From Papaver somniferum (taxonomy: Eukaryota > Streptophyta > Magnoliopsida > Ranunculales > Papaveraceae): a stretch of 64,000 nt of DNA. The translations under genes and the position numbers were made by a program. Location: NCBI RefSeq assembly GCF_003573695.1, contig NC_039365.1:84919089-84983088 (forward strand), in the 5' to 3' direction. The notes under the pieces were generated by a model. The model did no database searches and had not been told where the DNA came from. It worked only from the letters and a program-made list of their open reading frames with translations. Of this stretch, positions 1 through 10,597 are shown piece by piece (within the stretch, counting starts at the first letter, position 1; every line of letters starts with the position of its first letter).

Positions 1-480
1 GAAAAGACGAGGGTACCCAAATATACCTCAATCTAAAACTTTTCCACCTATAAGCCTTTTTCTCCGAAAGTGATTATCTATGGACCGAGTTGAGATAATA
101 CAACTAATAGGTTCACACTTCGTGTGATCGTCTATGGATAAGATATCGAGACAATATAACAACGAAGTATGTTTACTGGATAAAAGGTTCGGACTTAACC
201 AAACATAATAGGGTTGCTATCAGGTAAATAAGAATTAACGTCTGTGTAATTTACTTTATATTATAATTGCGGAAAATAAATGTAAATGACACATCAAGAT
301 TATGTTAACGAGGAAACCGCAAATGCATAAAAAACCCGACCTTATCCAGAATTGAATACTCTCAGGATTAAGCCGCTATACAAAATCAAACCAACTTCAT
401 ATTGTTGGGACCAAGAAACTAAACCTATAGTTCACCTAGTTCCGTATGTATCCCTGCGCCTCCAACTTGCAATAAGTCAC
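1..480 (-). repeat. C-type copia LTR fragment, antisense
   Basis: This matches the start of the antisense LTRs at 20411, 40159 and 53065 (the shared GAGGGTACCCAAATATACCTC segment and the AGTGATT..CTATGGA segment). In LTR orientation it is the 3' end (R/U5 side). The window opens one base inside the terminal TG. It is closest by eye to the LTR at 40159. It stops at 480, where a gypsy LTR begins with TGTTGATGG, so the rest of this LTR was displaced by that insertion or lost. Confidence 0.85.
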
Positions 481-1304
481 TGTTGATGGTGGTTTTAGCT
501 TAGGGTTAAAATTGTAAAACCTTGCATCTGATGTGACGTCACTCGGTAAGGAAACGGAGCCATGAGTGCCAACCTCTCCACTAGCACATTTATTGAGTCG
601 TTCAATATGTCTAAGTGAAATTTACCCAGACTCGCGGATGCAGCAACCATCCCAAACACTCTGTAAATTTCGGCACCTCGCCAATACAAGACTCACTGAG
701 TACTTTTCCTGTGCTACGTTCTCCGATATAACCCTTAATATCGGTATGGAATGACGAATTTATGTTCACTCACAACAGAGTAGCATGGACCTCCAAGTAC
801 CAAAAAGTTAAGGCCATTGTACAAAATTCTCAGACGGAAAGCACACTGCATTCTGTAAAATAAGGATTTCTTGTGTGGCGACATACAAAATCCAATCAAT
901 TACTGTGATAACTCACAAAAGCGCATAAACCTTACTAATTTGCAGAAATTAGGGTTTTTCCGCTCTGCGCAACATATTAGACCCCGTTGGTCAAAATTAC
1001 GCTTAAAGCAACTACGCAACTGATCCAAAATCAGAAAAAACGGAGCCGCATAGTAGGAGCAAAGGCGCGGCTATGACACAGGCCATTCGGCGCCGCTTGG
1101 CTACGCCCCCGTGCTACCTAACCGGCCCTATTCCCTATCGACCAATCAAGTCGCATTAAACCCGCCACGCGCGCTAAAAGGGTAGCCACACCCATGCTTG
1201 GATGGCTCCCTACTTTCATTGACCGATCAGGTCACTCCAAACCTGCCGCAGCCTCGAAAGAGGTGGAAATCGTGTCAAAAGGTTTCCCTACTAAGTCGGC
1301 TTCC

Positions 1305-1465
1305 CAAACATGCCAGAAGCGCATACCAGGCGCACATGCCAAACGGCATGCCAAACATACCAGGCGCACATGCCAATCGCACATGCCAAACATGCCAAAT
1401 GCACATACCAGGCGCACATGCCAATCGCGCATGCCAAACATGCCAAACACGCCACATACCGCAAC
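1305..1465 (+). repeat. ATGCCAAAC minisatellite in gypsy LTR
   Basis: Imperfect tandem copies of a roughly 48-bp unit built from the words CATACCAGGCGCACATGCCA and ATCGCACATGCCAAACATGCC. The core ATGCCAAAC / ACATGCCA recurs about ten times. Open frames on both strands over this array give low-complexity peptides and are not genes. Confidence 0.85.
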
Positions 1466-1774
1466 AACGTGCCAAAACTTGCCAGCCCACTCTCTGTGCG
1501 TGACCAGCTTCACAATAGACTTTAAACCTGGATATCCTGAACCCTAGGCGCGGCCATGCTCTAGTGGCGGTGGACAAAACCCTAATTTCTAATCATGGCA
1601 CGAATTATGCCACCTCGGGCACGCAACATCCCTCCTGAATTCTTCCTGAGTTTTACTGTCGGGATGTCTTCCGAGTTCGTACGAGAATTCTACAACGATT
1701 TTAGTAAGGGGCGCTAATTAGGGTTTCAACATGCCAAACCCTAATTTAGACAAAGTTGCCAACTGGCAACAAAA

Positions 1775-2880
1775 GGTAGCCATAATCAACGGCAACCCTT
1801 CCCCCCTGAGATGCAATCTCACCCATCCAAGTTCGCCACCAAACTAACATACTTGTGGCAACTTTTAGGCGACCATCCGCAAAAATCTAATGGCCATGGC
1901 CACGCGAGATGCCACTTGCACCACTGCGCCACCGGCATGCACGAGCCATGCCAGTCAGGTCGCCAAACCCTAATTTGGCCACGACGCCAAATCCTTTGGC
2001 TGTGCCGCCAAACCATAATTTGGCCACGATGCCAATTCTTTTGTTCACGACACCAAACCCTAATTTGGCCACGACGCCAAATCCCAGCGTTGGCCATGCC
2101 ATCGCGCCAATGGCATGCACGTGCCATGCCAGCCATGTCGCTGGCGCGCGTTAAAGGCGCCACTGCCAACAGAAGGTAGCCATAATCAACGGCTACCCTT
2201 CCTCCTGAGATGCAATCTCAGCCATCCAAGTTCGTCACCAAACTAACAGAATTGTGGAAACTTTTAGGCAACCAGCCGCCAAAATCCAGTGGCTATAGCC
2301 ACTCCAGTCGCCACTTGCACCACTGCGCCACTGGCATGCACGAGCCATGACAGCCAGGTCGCCAAACCCTAATTTGGTCACGACGCCAAATCCTTTGGTT
2401 GTGCCGCCAAACTCTAATTTGTCCACGACACCAAATCCCAGCTTTGGCCATGCCACCGTGCCAATGGCATGCACGAGCCATGCCATCCATGCCGCAATAC
2501 CGCTGGCGCGCGTTAATGGTGCCACTGCCAACAGAAGGTAGCCATAATCGACGGCCACCCTTCCTCTTGAGATGCAATCTCAGCCGTCCAAGTTTGCCAC
2601 CAAACTCATAGACTTGTGGCAACTTTTAGGCGACCAGCTGCCTAAATCCAGTGGCCATGGCTACGCTAGGCGCCACCGTGCCACTGGCATGCACAAGCCA
2701 TGCCACAATGCAACTGGCGTACACCAGAACGCTACTACGCCATTATCAGGCGCCAACACAAGTTAGACACAATCAACGGCTACCCTTATTTAATAAGATG
2801 CGATCTCATCCATCGAAGTTCGCCACCAAGCCGGCGAGCTTGTGGCAAGTTTTAGGGTACCATCCAAGACGAGCCTAATA
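1775..2880 (+). repeat. Tandem array of 227-400 bp units in gypsy LTR, with telobox-like hairpins
   Basis: The phrase GTAGCCATAATCAACGG starts units near 1777, 2177 and 2538. A shorter version (ACAATCAACGGCTACCC) appears near 2769. Successive units are therefore about 400, 361 and 227 bp plus a partial. Each continues with GAGATGCAATCTCA..CATCCAAGTTCGCCACCAA and a GCATGCACGAGCCATGCCA section. The longer units carry extra sub-copies of GCCAAACCCTAATTTGGCC, and loss of these sub-copies accounts for the shrinking unit size. Units get shorter toward the 3' side. Confidence 0.8.
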
Positions 2881-3205
2881 ACATCACATGTTATTTACCT
2901 GCGACAAGCCTCTCAATTTCAACTTGCCACACGTAGAAAAGTGCTACATGTTTTCCACGAAAACACTCGAGACATCAAAACATGTCATAAACTGGGGGAT
3001 ACTCATCAGGGTATTGGTCTGGCGGTTTACAGCGTGCGGCGGTACGCCCGTTACAGGAAAGTGTCATAAAGCGGGGCGGTTAGTAATGGTGAAACGTATC
3101 CTTCATTATGGAAACATCAATTCCAGGCGTTACCCGTTAATCCCTTCTTCCACCACTCAATCGTTTCCACTTCCTACGAGACCAGGTACGTTTTGTTGCG
3201 ACTTG

Positions 3206-3213
3206 TATAAATA
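3206..3213 (+). promoter_or_regulatory. TATA box of gypsy LTR
   Basis: TATAAATA in the context CTTGTATAAATAGGTC, 382 bp before the LTR end. This is the expected place for the U3/R boundary to follow within about 30 bp. No other strong TATA box lies nearby. Confidence 0.6.
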
Positions 3214-3589
3214 GGTCTCACCTATTTCCACCAAAAATAAGTTCTTGGTCAAGAGAACACCACAACATTCAGAAATCACCTGGTAGCTTTCCATTCTGCT
3301 AGCCAGTTTCACTTTCTGATACAAGTCGTAAAACAACCACACCTTCAGAATCAAATATTCTGGTCTCAACACTTTCTTCGCTTCCCTTCCTAAGACCAAC
3401 CCTTCTCCTTCACTTTGTGACCGAAGCAAGTACGGAAAGGCCATTTCTTGGTTTAGGCCGGATTTGTACAAATTGATCTCTCGAATCAAAAGTACTCCCG
3501 TGCAATACACTGTTTAGGGTTTAGACTCGTTTCTCATCCACACACGAATTTACCAAAACCAGCAGAAACCGTTTTCACCTGCAAACAAT

Positions 3590-3607
3590 TGGCGACCACG
3601 GTGGGAG
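3590..3607 (+). other. Primer-binding site of gypsy element
   Basis: TGGCGACCACGGTGGGAG starts two bases after the CA that ends the LTR. A TGG start (complement of the tRNA CCA end) and the GGCG..GGTGGGA form are typical for Tat-type gypsy elements. I did not assign the exact tRNA. Confidence 0.6.
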
Positions 3608-3661
3608 ATTAATCTCTCGGTTGGAAAATCAATTTCCTATTTCCAATTCCCAATTTCATTT

Positions 3662-4504
3662 TTGAATTCCGATCTCAAGATGATAGAACTCAGGTCCGGA
3701 TCAGCAACAAACCCTGAAAATATTAGCGCTGAAATCATCTTCGATGTTAACGTTTCTTCCAATGGAATTAATGCGCCACCTAATAACACCAGCGGCGTGG
3801 AAAATATCCCTTCAGGCGCTACACCTCTGATCACCAGAGCCAGAGCCACCCCCGCCACCCCCCAACGTTTATTCAAGTGTGACAGCTCAGCCGTCACCAG
3901 AGCCGCTGCTAATCCACCGCCAGGACGAGAGACTGGAGGAGCCATAATAAGCCGACCTCCCCTTACCACTGTTGATTTGATGGAAAGACAAAAGGTTCTC
4001 GTAAGTCTCAGACAAACATGGCTACAACTCAGAAAGAGATACCTATTTTCCTCAAGACACTAATGGAGCGGCCACCACAAGAGTCACTTCAACCCCAGAT
4101 GGAGCTGAAAAGGAATACTTTAACATCCGGCGCAGGCACTTCAGCAATACGCGCGTTTATAGATGAAGAGGCTCGCGTTTCTCTTGAACGCCCAGTAGAA
4201 GGAAATCAACAATCCAATTTCATCAAACGTGAAGATCAGGAACAACTTCTTCAAAATCGAGGCAGAAAAAATCAGCAAAGAAATATTTGTAGCCCTCAAC
4301 CGCACTGCATCAGGAAAGCAGCTGTTTCCATCCACGGAAGCCGTTCCCAAACCCCAACCTCTCCTGGAAAGCACAATTGATAGATGGAACTGGGGTCTCC
4401 TAACCACTGTTCACTTGAAGGATGTCGAGTTTGACAGCATGATGATTGACGCGGCCTCCAACTTCAACATTGTAGCCGTCGAGGCTCTAAGAGTTGCAAG
4501 GTAA
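3662..4504 (+). pseudogene. Gypsy leader/gag-like coding remnant, broken
   Basis: Three overlapping open frames follow the PBS: 3662-4063 in one frame, 4018-4380 in the next, and 4229-4504 in a third. The first contains MIELRSGS near its start and then a Ser/Pro/Ala-rich stretch. The later ones are charged and Gln-rich (IKREDQEQLL), ending in DRWNWGLLTTVHLKDVEF. Successive shifts between frames suggest one ancestral ORF broken by small indels. There is no zinc knuckle and no enzyme motif. I infer a degraded gag or leader protein from its position directly after the PBS; the family cannot be confirmed by eye. Confidence 0.4.
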
Positions 4505-4935
4505 ATCAAACAGAAGAAGCGTATTATTTTCCATGAGAGAAAAACACGACTTGCCGACCAGCACTATTTGTGTCGTCTTCCCATATACCATATCGTATCA
4601 AGTCATTTTTCGAAGTCAACGGTTAATAGCGCCCTCATTGGAGTTTTATCCAGGAGACGCTTCGACGTTCCTCTCCAGGAGCCGCTTCAATGTTCTCTCC
4701 AGAAGTCGCTCCGCTTCAACGTTCGCTCCAGCAGCCACTCCGTTTCAACGTCCTCTCCAAGAGACGAAGCCGCTTCAATGCCTCATTCCTGCCAAGGTTC
4801 GTGCCCGTGGACGCCGCTCCTTCCTTCCAAAGATCGTTTCGCAGCCGCCACTTTTTCTTTCCAGGGATCGTGTTGTAACCTCCACTCCTTCCTGCCAAGG
4901 GTCGTGCCGCCACACTTTCCATGTCAAGGATCGTG
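4505..4935 (+). other. Gypsy internal non-coding DNA with short imperfect repeats
   Basis: No gene is supported. From about 4620 the sequence repeats variants of CCGCTTCAACGTTC and CTCTCCAGGAGCC, and later TTCCTGCCAAGGTTCGTGCC. These are short imperfect repeats like those elsewhere in this gypsy element. The segment is cut at 4940 by copia element A and resumes at 10598. Confidence 0.55.
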
Positions 4936-5589
4936 ATCACTGTTAGAGCATTGCTCGATCGAACTCGCATGCGTTGCTATCTCAAGCATGTTTGTCAATG
5001 TTAGTGATCAAAACTATAAGTCTTGATTTCTAGTCTACTATTGCTAAGTCTCGGACTAGGATAGAAAGTGTAGTTGAGCTCAAGGACTTCATGGCGATTC
5101 ATCATACAAGAAGAATAACTACTCAAGAAACCGGTGGAACTTCTAGACAAAAAGGTATGTGAAGACTTGAACTTATCTGTCACTCAAAAGTCTATCTACT
5201 CTATCTCCTACTTCTTGAGATAAAAAGTCGTATACTATACATAGACTTAGAGTATACACATTTGGTATTTCGAGCCGAGTATACCTCGCCTATCTATATC
5301 TCGAAATATGTGTTGGTAAGCTTTTCGCTTCGACCATGTTTATCTTTACCTAGTGACGAAAGTCATGATATGTTTCAATCACTTTGAAAATTTCTTTGAC
5401 GAGAAATGGTGTAACAACTATAACATCCTCTAAGAATGTTTCAATGGTTGGAATGAGAGTTTAAATTACATAACCAATGATGGACATAAGTATTGTTGTG
5501 GAAACACATATGTGCATAAGTCCTATCCCTTGAAACAAAGTTTGCGAACTTTGTTGATCAAGGGAAACCGGAAGAATGGCTTTCTGCCA

Positions 5590-5770
5590 AGTCCGCGAAC
5601 TCAGTCCGCGAACTGCCGAACTTCTCATCCCGAGAAATTCTGCTGGAGTTGACAAACATGTTGCGTGAGTACCAGTCCGCGAACCGGCGGAAAGTCTTTC
5701 CCGAGATTTTCTGTTGGAGTTTGTAAACTCTGCCCGGTTGCTTAAGTCCGCGAACCTAGTGTGCGAACTA
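5590..5770 (+). promoter_or_regulatory. U3 repeats AGTCCGCGAAC at 71-bp spacing
   Basis: AGTCCGCGAAC occurs at 5590, 5603, 5674 and 5745, with a variant GTGTGCGAAC just after. The last three are exactly 71 bp apart, and the unit also repeats CCCGAGA..TTCTG.TGGAGTT. The 3' LTR has the same array at 8832, 8903 and 8974 without the extra 13-bp copy. Direct repeats in U3 upstream of TATA are typical enhancer architecture in plant copia LTRs; the role here is inferred. Confidence 0.6.
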
Positions 5771-6220
5771 AAGAAGGTTATATATCTGAAGATGATTTCT
5801 GAACTTAAACTTATAAATACTAAGGAATGCAATTTGCAAACCGTGGCTATAAATTTCATGAACCGATTCGAGTGAATCAAGTCATCTTTGCTTCAATTGT
5901 GTCTTGTGTAGTACATGAGATTTCCTTGCAATAACTCTCTAACTAGTTCATTTGAGTTATTTGAACAAGTTATGGTGAAGAAGAATATGGTTGGTATGAA
6001 ATGCTCATATGGATAACCTTTTGGTTAACTATTGTTGAACCAACAATGTACACGTTTGGGTACGGTTAACAAACCTAGAAGCGTGCATTTCATTTGTGTA
6101 TAACAAGCTAAGTTTTTCGATCTAACGGTTGAGAAATATTAGCTTGAATCTAAATCAGGTTTTCATCTAACGATGAATATTGTTTGTTTTGTGACCAAGG
6201 CGAAACCCTGATTTGAAAGA

Positions 6221-6230
6221 CTATATAAGG
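6221..6230 (+). promoter_or_regulatory. TATA box, copia A 5' LTR
   Basis: CTATATAAGG follows a TTTGAAAGA block conserved in every A- and B-type LTR of the window. The corresponding sites are 9453 (3' LTR), 18576, 51302 and 59706. Confidence 0.65.
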
Positions 6231-7366
6231 GGACATCTAGCAACTCTGCAAAACTAATCCCCACACTTCACGTGTGATACTAGTTTGCGTGCTAGAGTCG
6301 TGTCTCCTTTAACCTTTGTTTTTATTCTTCTAAAACCAGGTTAACGACTTAAAGACTTGATTGGGATTGTGAAGCCAGACCGATACTACTTTTATCGTAG
6401 TTGTGTGATTTAATCTTGCATCTTCTATCGTACGAGTACAATAAGATTGATTGGCTTAAGATTAATATCTCCGATAGGCAAGATATAAAAAGTAATCACA
6501 AAAAATTCGTCTCATTTTTTGTGATTCCGCAGTATCTTGATTCGCTACCATACGATTAAGATTGTTTTGAGGTGATTGATTTATCTAGGATGTTCTTCGG
6601 GAATATAAGACGGATTATCAATCGGTTCCTGTTCACCTTGATTATTATCAATAGACAGAACAAAATTAAACTTTAGGATTTTTCCGTGGAAGACAGATTG
6701 ATCCTTTGATAGACTTGTCTGTGTGAGACAGATCTGTTTATTGTCAAAGCCTGCGATTTTGGGTCGTAGCAACTCTTAGTTGTGGGTGAGATCAGCTAAG
6801 GGAATCAAGTGCCCAGTATCCTGCTGGGATCAGAGGCATAGGGAGTACAACTGTACCTTGGATCAGTGGGAGACTGATTGGGGTTCAACTACAGTCCAAT
6901 CCGAAGTTAGCTTGGAGTAGGCTAGTATCTGTAGCGGCTTAATACAGTGTGTGTTCAATCTGGACTAGGTCCCGGGGTTTTTCTGCATTTGCGGTTTCCT
7001 CGTTAACAAAATTTCTGGTGTCAGTGTTATTTCAGTTTCCGTATTATATTGTTTTATCTTTATAATTGAAATAATACAGGTTGTGCGTTAGATCATCAAT
7101 TAGAGTAAACCAACCTTTGGTTGTTGATTGTCATTGATTGATCCTTGGATATTGGTCTTTGGTACCATCCAAGTTATTCCTTGTATTTGATTAGTACTCT
7201 TTGTTTCTGTTTGAGGAAATCAAATCAAGAGAGGCAGATATAAACTCGTTGATATACTTTTAATTGATTGAGTCTTGTTGATTCTCTTAAAAGTATATTC
7301 GAGTTTGTCCATACAGATTGCTAAGCGAAATATTGGATGGTGTTGTTAGACCCCCTCTTTTTCAAT

Positions 7367-7378
7367 TGGTATCAGAGA
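7367..7378 (+). other. Primer-binding site, initiator tRNA-Met type
   Basis: TGGTATCAGAGA begins two bases after the LTR end. It matches the plant copia PBS TGGTATCAGAGC except for the last base. Confidence 0.85.
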
Positions 7379-7430
7379 AGGCAAACATGTTCAAGAATTT
7401 ACAAGTCTATGTTTGTAGCGATCTGACTCT

Positions 7431-8273
7431 ATGGACAGTTGTGCTATCTCTATTAACGTACCACCAGTCTTTGATGGCTCTAATTACTTGTGGTGGAAAA
7501 TTGCTATGCGAGCTTTTCTTCAAGCGCGTGATTTTCAATCATGGGTATATGTTGTTAATGGCTACGATGCGCCCGTCGTGGCAGTTGGAGATATAAACGT
7601 TCCCAAGAATATTGGTGAATATAGTCCTGCCGAGCTACTTGATGTAAAGCAAAACTCCGACGGTTTGAATGCCATCATACAGGCCATGACCCCACACCTT
7701 CAGCACCATGTGTCAAATTTCACTAGGTCTAAAGATGCTTGGGATATCTTAGAAAACGTATTCGAAGGAAGTACCAGTGAAAACGAAGCCAGACTTCAAA
7801 ATCTGAATTCCAAATGGGAAAATCTTTGTATGGAAGATAATGAATCGATTGATGATTTTTACCACAAAGTGTCTGAAATTGTTAATGCATCATTTGCATT
7901 GGGTAAGACCATTCCTGAAAAGGACATTGTGATGAAAATTCTCAGATCGCTGCCATCAAGATGCGATTCTAAGAAGCATGCCATCATTAAGGGAAATAAC
8001 CCTGATACACTTTCCAAGACTTCACTAATTGGAAAGTTAAGAATTCTTGATCAAGAGACAGGAAAAACGTTCGCACTCAACGTTGTGAACAAACCTGAGA
8101 TGTCTTCCTCTCACCTGTCCTGGGCTGATGAATGTGATCATTCACTAGTAGTCAAAGAGGTCAAGAATCTAATAAAAAGGAAGAATAGATTTGCTCGGTC
8201 GAACTCGCATGCGTTGCTATCTCAAGCATATTTGTCAATGTTAGTGATCAAAACTATAAGTCTTGATTTCTAG
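7431..8273 (+). CDS. Copia gag polyprotein, C-terminally truncated (280-aa frame)
   Basis: Retrotransposon capsid precursor (UBN2/copia gag type). The N-terminal part has the DUF4219-like motif PPVFDGSNYLWWKIAMRAFL. The capsid core follows with DGLNAIIQAMTPHLQHHVSN, SKDAWDILENVFEGS and a C-terminal ILRSLPSRCDSKKHAI helix region. The ATG at 7431 lies 53 bases past the PBS and is the first one in frame with the conserved motifs. True gag codons run to about 8190; the last 28 residues are read from the 3' LTR by chance and end at a stop inside it. No zinc knuckle, protease or pol follows, so the product would lack the nucleic-acid-binding half. The frame has no internal stop, unlike the gag copies in C and G2. 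It could still assemble in trans with an autonomous relative, but this is only inference. Confidence 0.85.
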   Translation: MDSCAISINVPPVFDGSNYLWWKIAMRAFLQARDFQSWVYVVNGYDAPVVAVGDINVPKNIGEYSPAELLDVKQNSDGLNAIIQAMTPHLQHHVSNFTRSKDAWDILENVFEGSTSENEARLQNLNSKWENLCMEDNESIDDFYHKVSEIVNASFALGKTIPEKDIVMKILRSLPSRCDSKKHAIIKGNNPDTLSKTSLIGKLRILDQETGKTFALNVVNKPEMSSSHLSWADECDHSLVVKEVKNLIKRKNRFARSNSHALLSQAYLSMLVIKTISLDF

Positions 8274-10592
8274 TCTACTATAACTAAGTCTCGGACTAGG
8301 ATAGAAAGTGTAGTTGAGCTCAAGGACTTCATGGAGATTCATCATACAAGAAGAAGAACTACTCAAGGAACCGGTGGAACTTCTCGACAAAAAGGTATGT
8401 GAAGACTTGAACTTATCTGTCACTCAAAAGTATATCTACTCTATCTCCTACTACTTTAGACAAAAATTTGTATGCTATATATAGACTTAGATTATACACA
8501 TTTGGTATTTCGAGCCGAGTATACCTCACCTATCTATATCTCGAAATATGTGTTGGTAAGCTTTTCGCTTCGACCATGTTTATCTTTACCTAGTGACGAA
8601 AGTCATGATATATTTCAATCACTTTGAAAATTGCTTTGACGAGAAATGGTGTAACAACTACATAACGTCCTCTAAGAATGTTTCAATTGTTAGAATGAGA
8701 GTTTAGATTACATAACAAATGATGAACATAAGTATTGTTGTGGAAACACATATGTGCATAAGTCTTATCCCTTGAACCAAAGTTTGCGAAATTTGTGGAT
8801 CAAGAGAAACCGGAAGAATAGCTTGCTGCCAAGTCCGCGAACTGCCGAACTTCTCATCCCGAGAAATTCTACTGGAGTCGAAAAACTTGTTGCGTGAGTA
8901 CCAGTCCGCGAACCGTCGGAAAGTATTTGCCGAGATTTTCTGCTGGAGTTTGTAAACTCTGCCCGGTTGCTTAAGTCCGCGAACCTGGTGTGCGAACTTA
9001 AGAAGGTTATATATCTGAAGATGATTTCTGAACATAAACTTATAAAGACTAAGGAATGCAATTTGCAAACCGTGGCTATAAAGTTCATGAACCGATTCGA
9101 GTGAATCAAATCATCTTTGCTTCAATTGTGTTTTGTGTAGTACATGAGATTTCCTTGCAATTGAATAACTCTCTAACTAGTTCATTTGAGTCATATGAAC
9201 TAGTTATGGTGAAGGAATATGGTTGGTATGAAATGCTCATATGGCTAACCTTTTGGTTAACTACTGTTGAAACAACGATGCACACGTTTGGGTACGGTTA
9301 ACAAACCTAGAGGCGTGCATTTCATTTGTGTATAACAAGCTAAGTTTTTCGATCTAACGGTTGAGAAATATTAGCTTGAATCTAAATCAGATTTTCATCT
9401 AACGGTGAATATTGTTTGCTTTGTGACCAAGGCGAAACCCTAATTTGAAATACTATATAAGAGGACATCTAACAACTCTGTGAAACTAATCCCCACACTT
9501 CACGTGTGATGCTAGTTTGCGTTCTAGAGCCATGTCTCCTTTAACCTTTGGTTTTCTTCTGCTCAAACCAGGTTAACGACTTAAAAACTTCATTGGGATT
9601 GTGAAGCCAGACCGATACTACTTTTATCGTAGTTGTGTGATCTGATCTTGCATCTTCTATCGTACGAGTACAATCAGATTTATTGGCTTGAGATTAATAT
9701 CTCCGATAGGCAAGATATAAAAAGTAATCACAAACATCTTCGTCTCATTTTTTGTGATTCCGCAACATCTTGTTTTGCTACCATACGATTAAGATTGTTG
9801 TGAGGTGATTGATTTATCTAGGATGTTCTTCGGGAATATAAGACCGGATTATCAATTGGTTCTTGTTCACCTTGATTATTTTCATAAGACGGAATAAAAA
9901 CTTTAGGGTTTTTCTGTGGGAGACAGACTGATCCTTTGATAGACTTGTCTGTGTGAGACCGATTTGTTTATTGTCAAAGTCTGCGATTTTGGGTCGTATC
10001 AACTCTTAGTTGTGGGTGAGATCAGCTAAGGGAATCAAGTGCGCAGTATCATGCTGGGATCAGAGGCGTAGGGAGTACAACTGTACCTTGGATCAGTGGG
10101 AGACTGATTGGGATTCAACTACAATCCAGTACGAAGTTAGCTTGGAGTAGTCTAGTGTCTGTTGCGGCTTAATACAGTGTGTGTTCAATCTAGACTAGGT
10201 CCCAGGGTTTTTCTGCATTTGCAGTTTCCTCATTAACAAAATTTCTGGTGTATGTGTTATTTCAGTTTCCGCATTATATTGTTTTATATTTATAATTGAA
10301 ATAATACGGGTTGTGCGTTAGATCATCAATTAGAGTAATCCAACCTTTGGTTGTTGATTGTCATTGATTGATACTTGGATATTGGTCTTTGGTACCATCC
10401 AAGTTATTCCTTGTATTTGATTAGTACTCGCAGTTTCTGTTTGAGGAAATCAAATCAAGAGAGAGACATAAACTCGTTGATGTACTTTTAATTGATTGAG
10501 TCTTGTTGATTCTCTTAAAAGTATATTCGAGTTTGTCCATACAGATTGCTAAGCGAAATATTGGGTGGTGTTATTAGACCCCCGCTTTTTCA
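8191..10592 (+). repeat. 3' LTR of copia A, lacking first 10 bp
   Basis: It aligns with the 5' LTR from base 11 (TTGCTCGGTCGAACTCGCATG) to the terminal TTTTTCA at 10592. The TATA box CTATATAAGA is at 9453-9462. The missing edge marks the deletion that joined gag to the LTR. Confidence 0.9.
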
Positions 10593-10597
10593 ATCAC

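Larger units (their letters stand above)
481..3587 (+). repeat. Gypsy 5' LTR, 3.1 kb
   Basis: It begins TGTTGATGGTGGTTTTAGC directly after C-type LTR sequence and ends ..GCAAACA just before the PBS. The first ~90 bp recur at 13092 and 14659, which fixes the start. The interior holds two tandem-repeat arrays (1305-1465 and about 1775-2880). A TATA box lies at 3206, so the U3 region is about 2.7 kb and R/U5 about 350 bp. Small ORFs on both strands here are by-products of the repeats. Confidence 0.75.
4941..7364 (+). repeat. 5' LTR of copia A
   Basis: A 2,424-bp LTR, TGTTAGAGC..CTCTTTTTCA. It contains 71-bp spaced AGTCCGCGAAC repeats, a TATA box at 6221 and a long R/U5 with the TTGGGATTGTGAAGCCAGACC and GGGTCGTAGCAACTCTTAG blocks found in all relatives here. 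In the first 120 comparable bases it differs from the 3' LTR at about four positions, which suggests a moderately old insertion. Confidence 0.9.
4941..10592 (+). mobile_element. Copia element A: LTR-gag-LTR, TSD ATCAC
   Basis: The element starts TGTTAGAGCA and ends TTTTTCA. It is flanked by ATCAC at 4936-4940 and 10593-10597, a 5-bp TSD that marks an integrase-mediated insertion into the gypsy element. The two LTRs (2,424 and 2,402 bp) enclose only 826 bp: PBS, gag and nothing else. The 3' LTR lacks its first 10 bases (TGTTAGAGCA) and is joined straight to gag. A deletion entering the 3' LTR edge would have been copied into both LTRs had it existed before retrotransposition. The loss of pol and polypurine tract therefore probably followed insertion. 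Long LTR, tRNA-Met PBS and relatives with AAGGGGGAG tracts point to the SIRE/Maximus group. Confidence 0.9.

Noticed and set aside
566..754. Short frames at the gypsy LTR start as host genes
   Set aside because: They lie wholly inside the LTR, whose start recurs at 13092 and 14659.
1194..2622. Many 60-120 aa frames on both strands in the gypsy LTR
   Set aside because: Products of GC-richer tandem repeats lacking stops; located in an LTR.
5001..5183. Recurring 60-aa minus-strand frame in LTRs (also 8241 and 17341)
   Set aside because: Repeated only because the LTRs are repeated; antisense within U3, no coding features.
5590..5755. Regularly spaced direct repeats (71 bp) considered as a CRISPR-like array
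   Set aside because: Plant LTR U3 context, repeat units contiguous and similar throughout, no unique spacers or cas genes.
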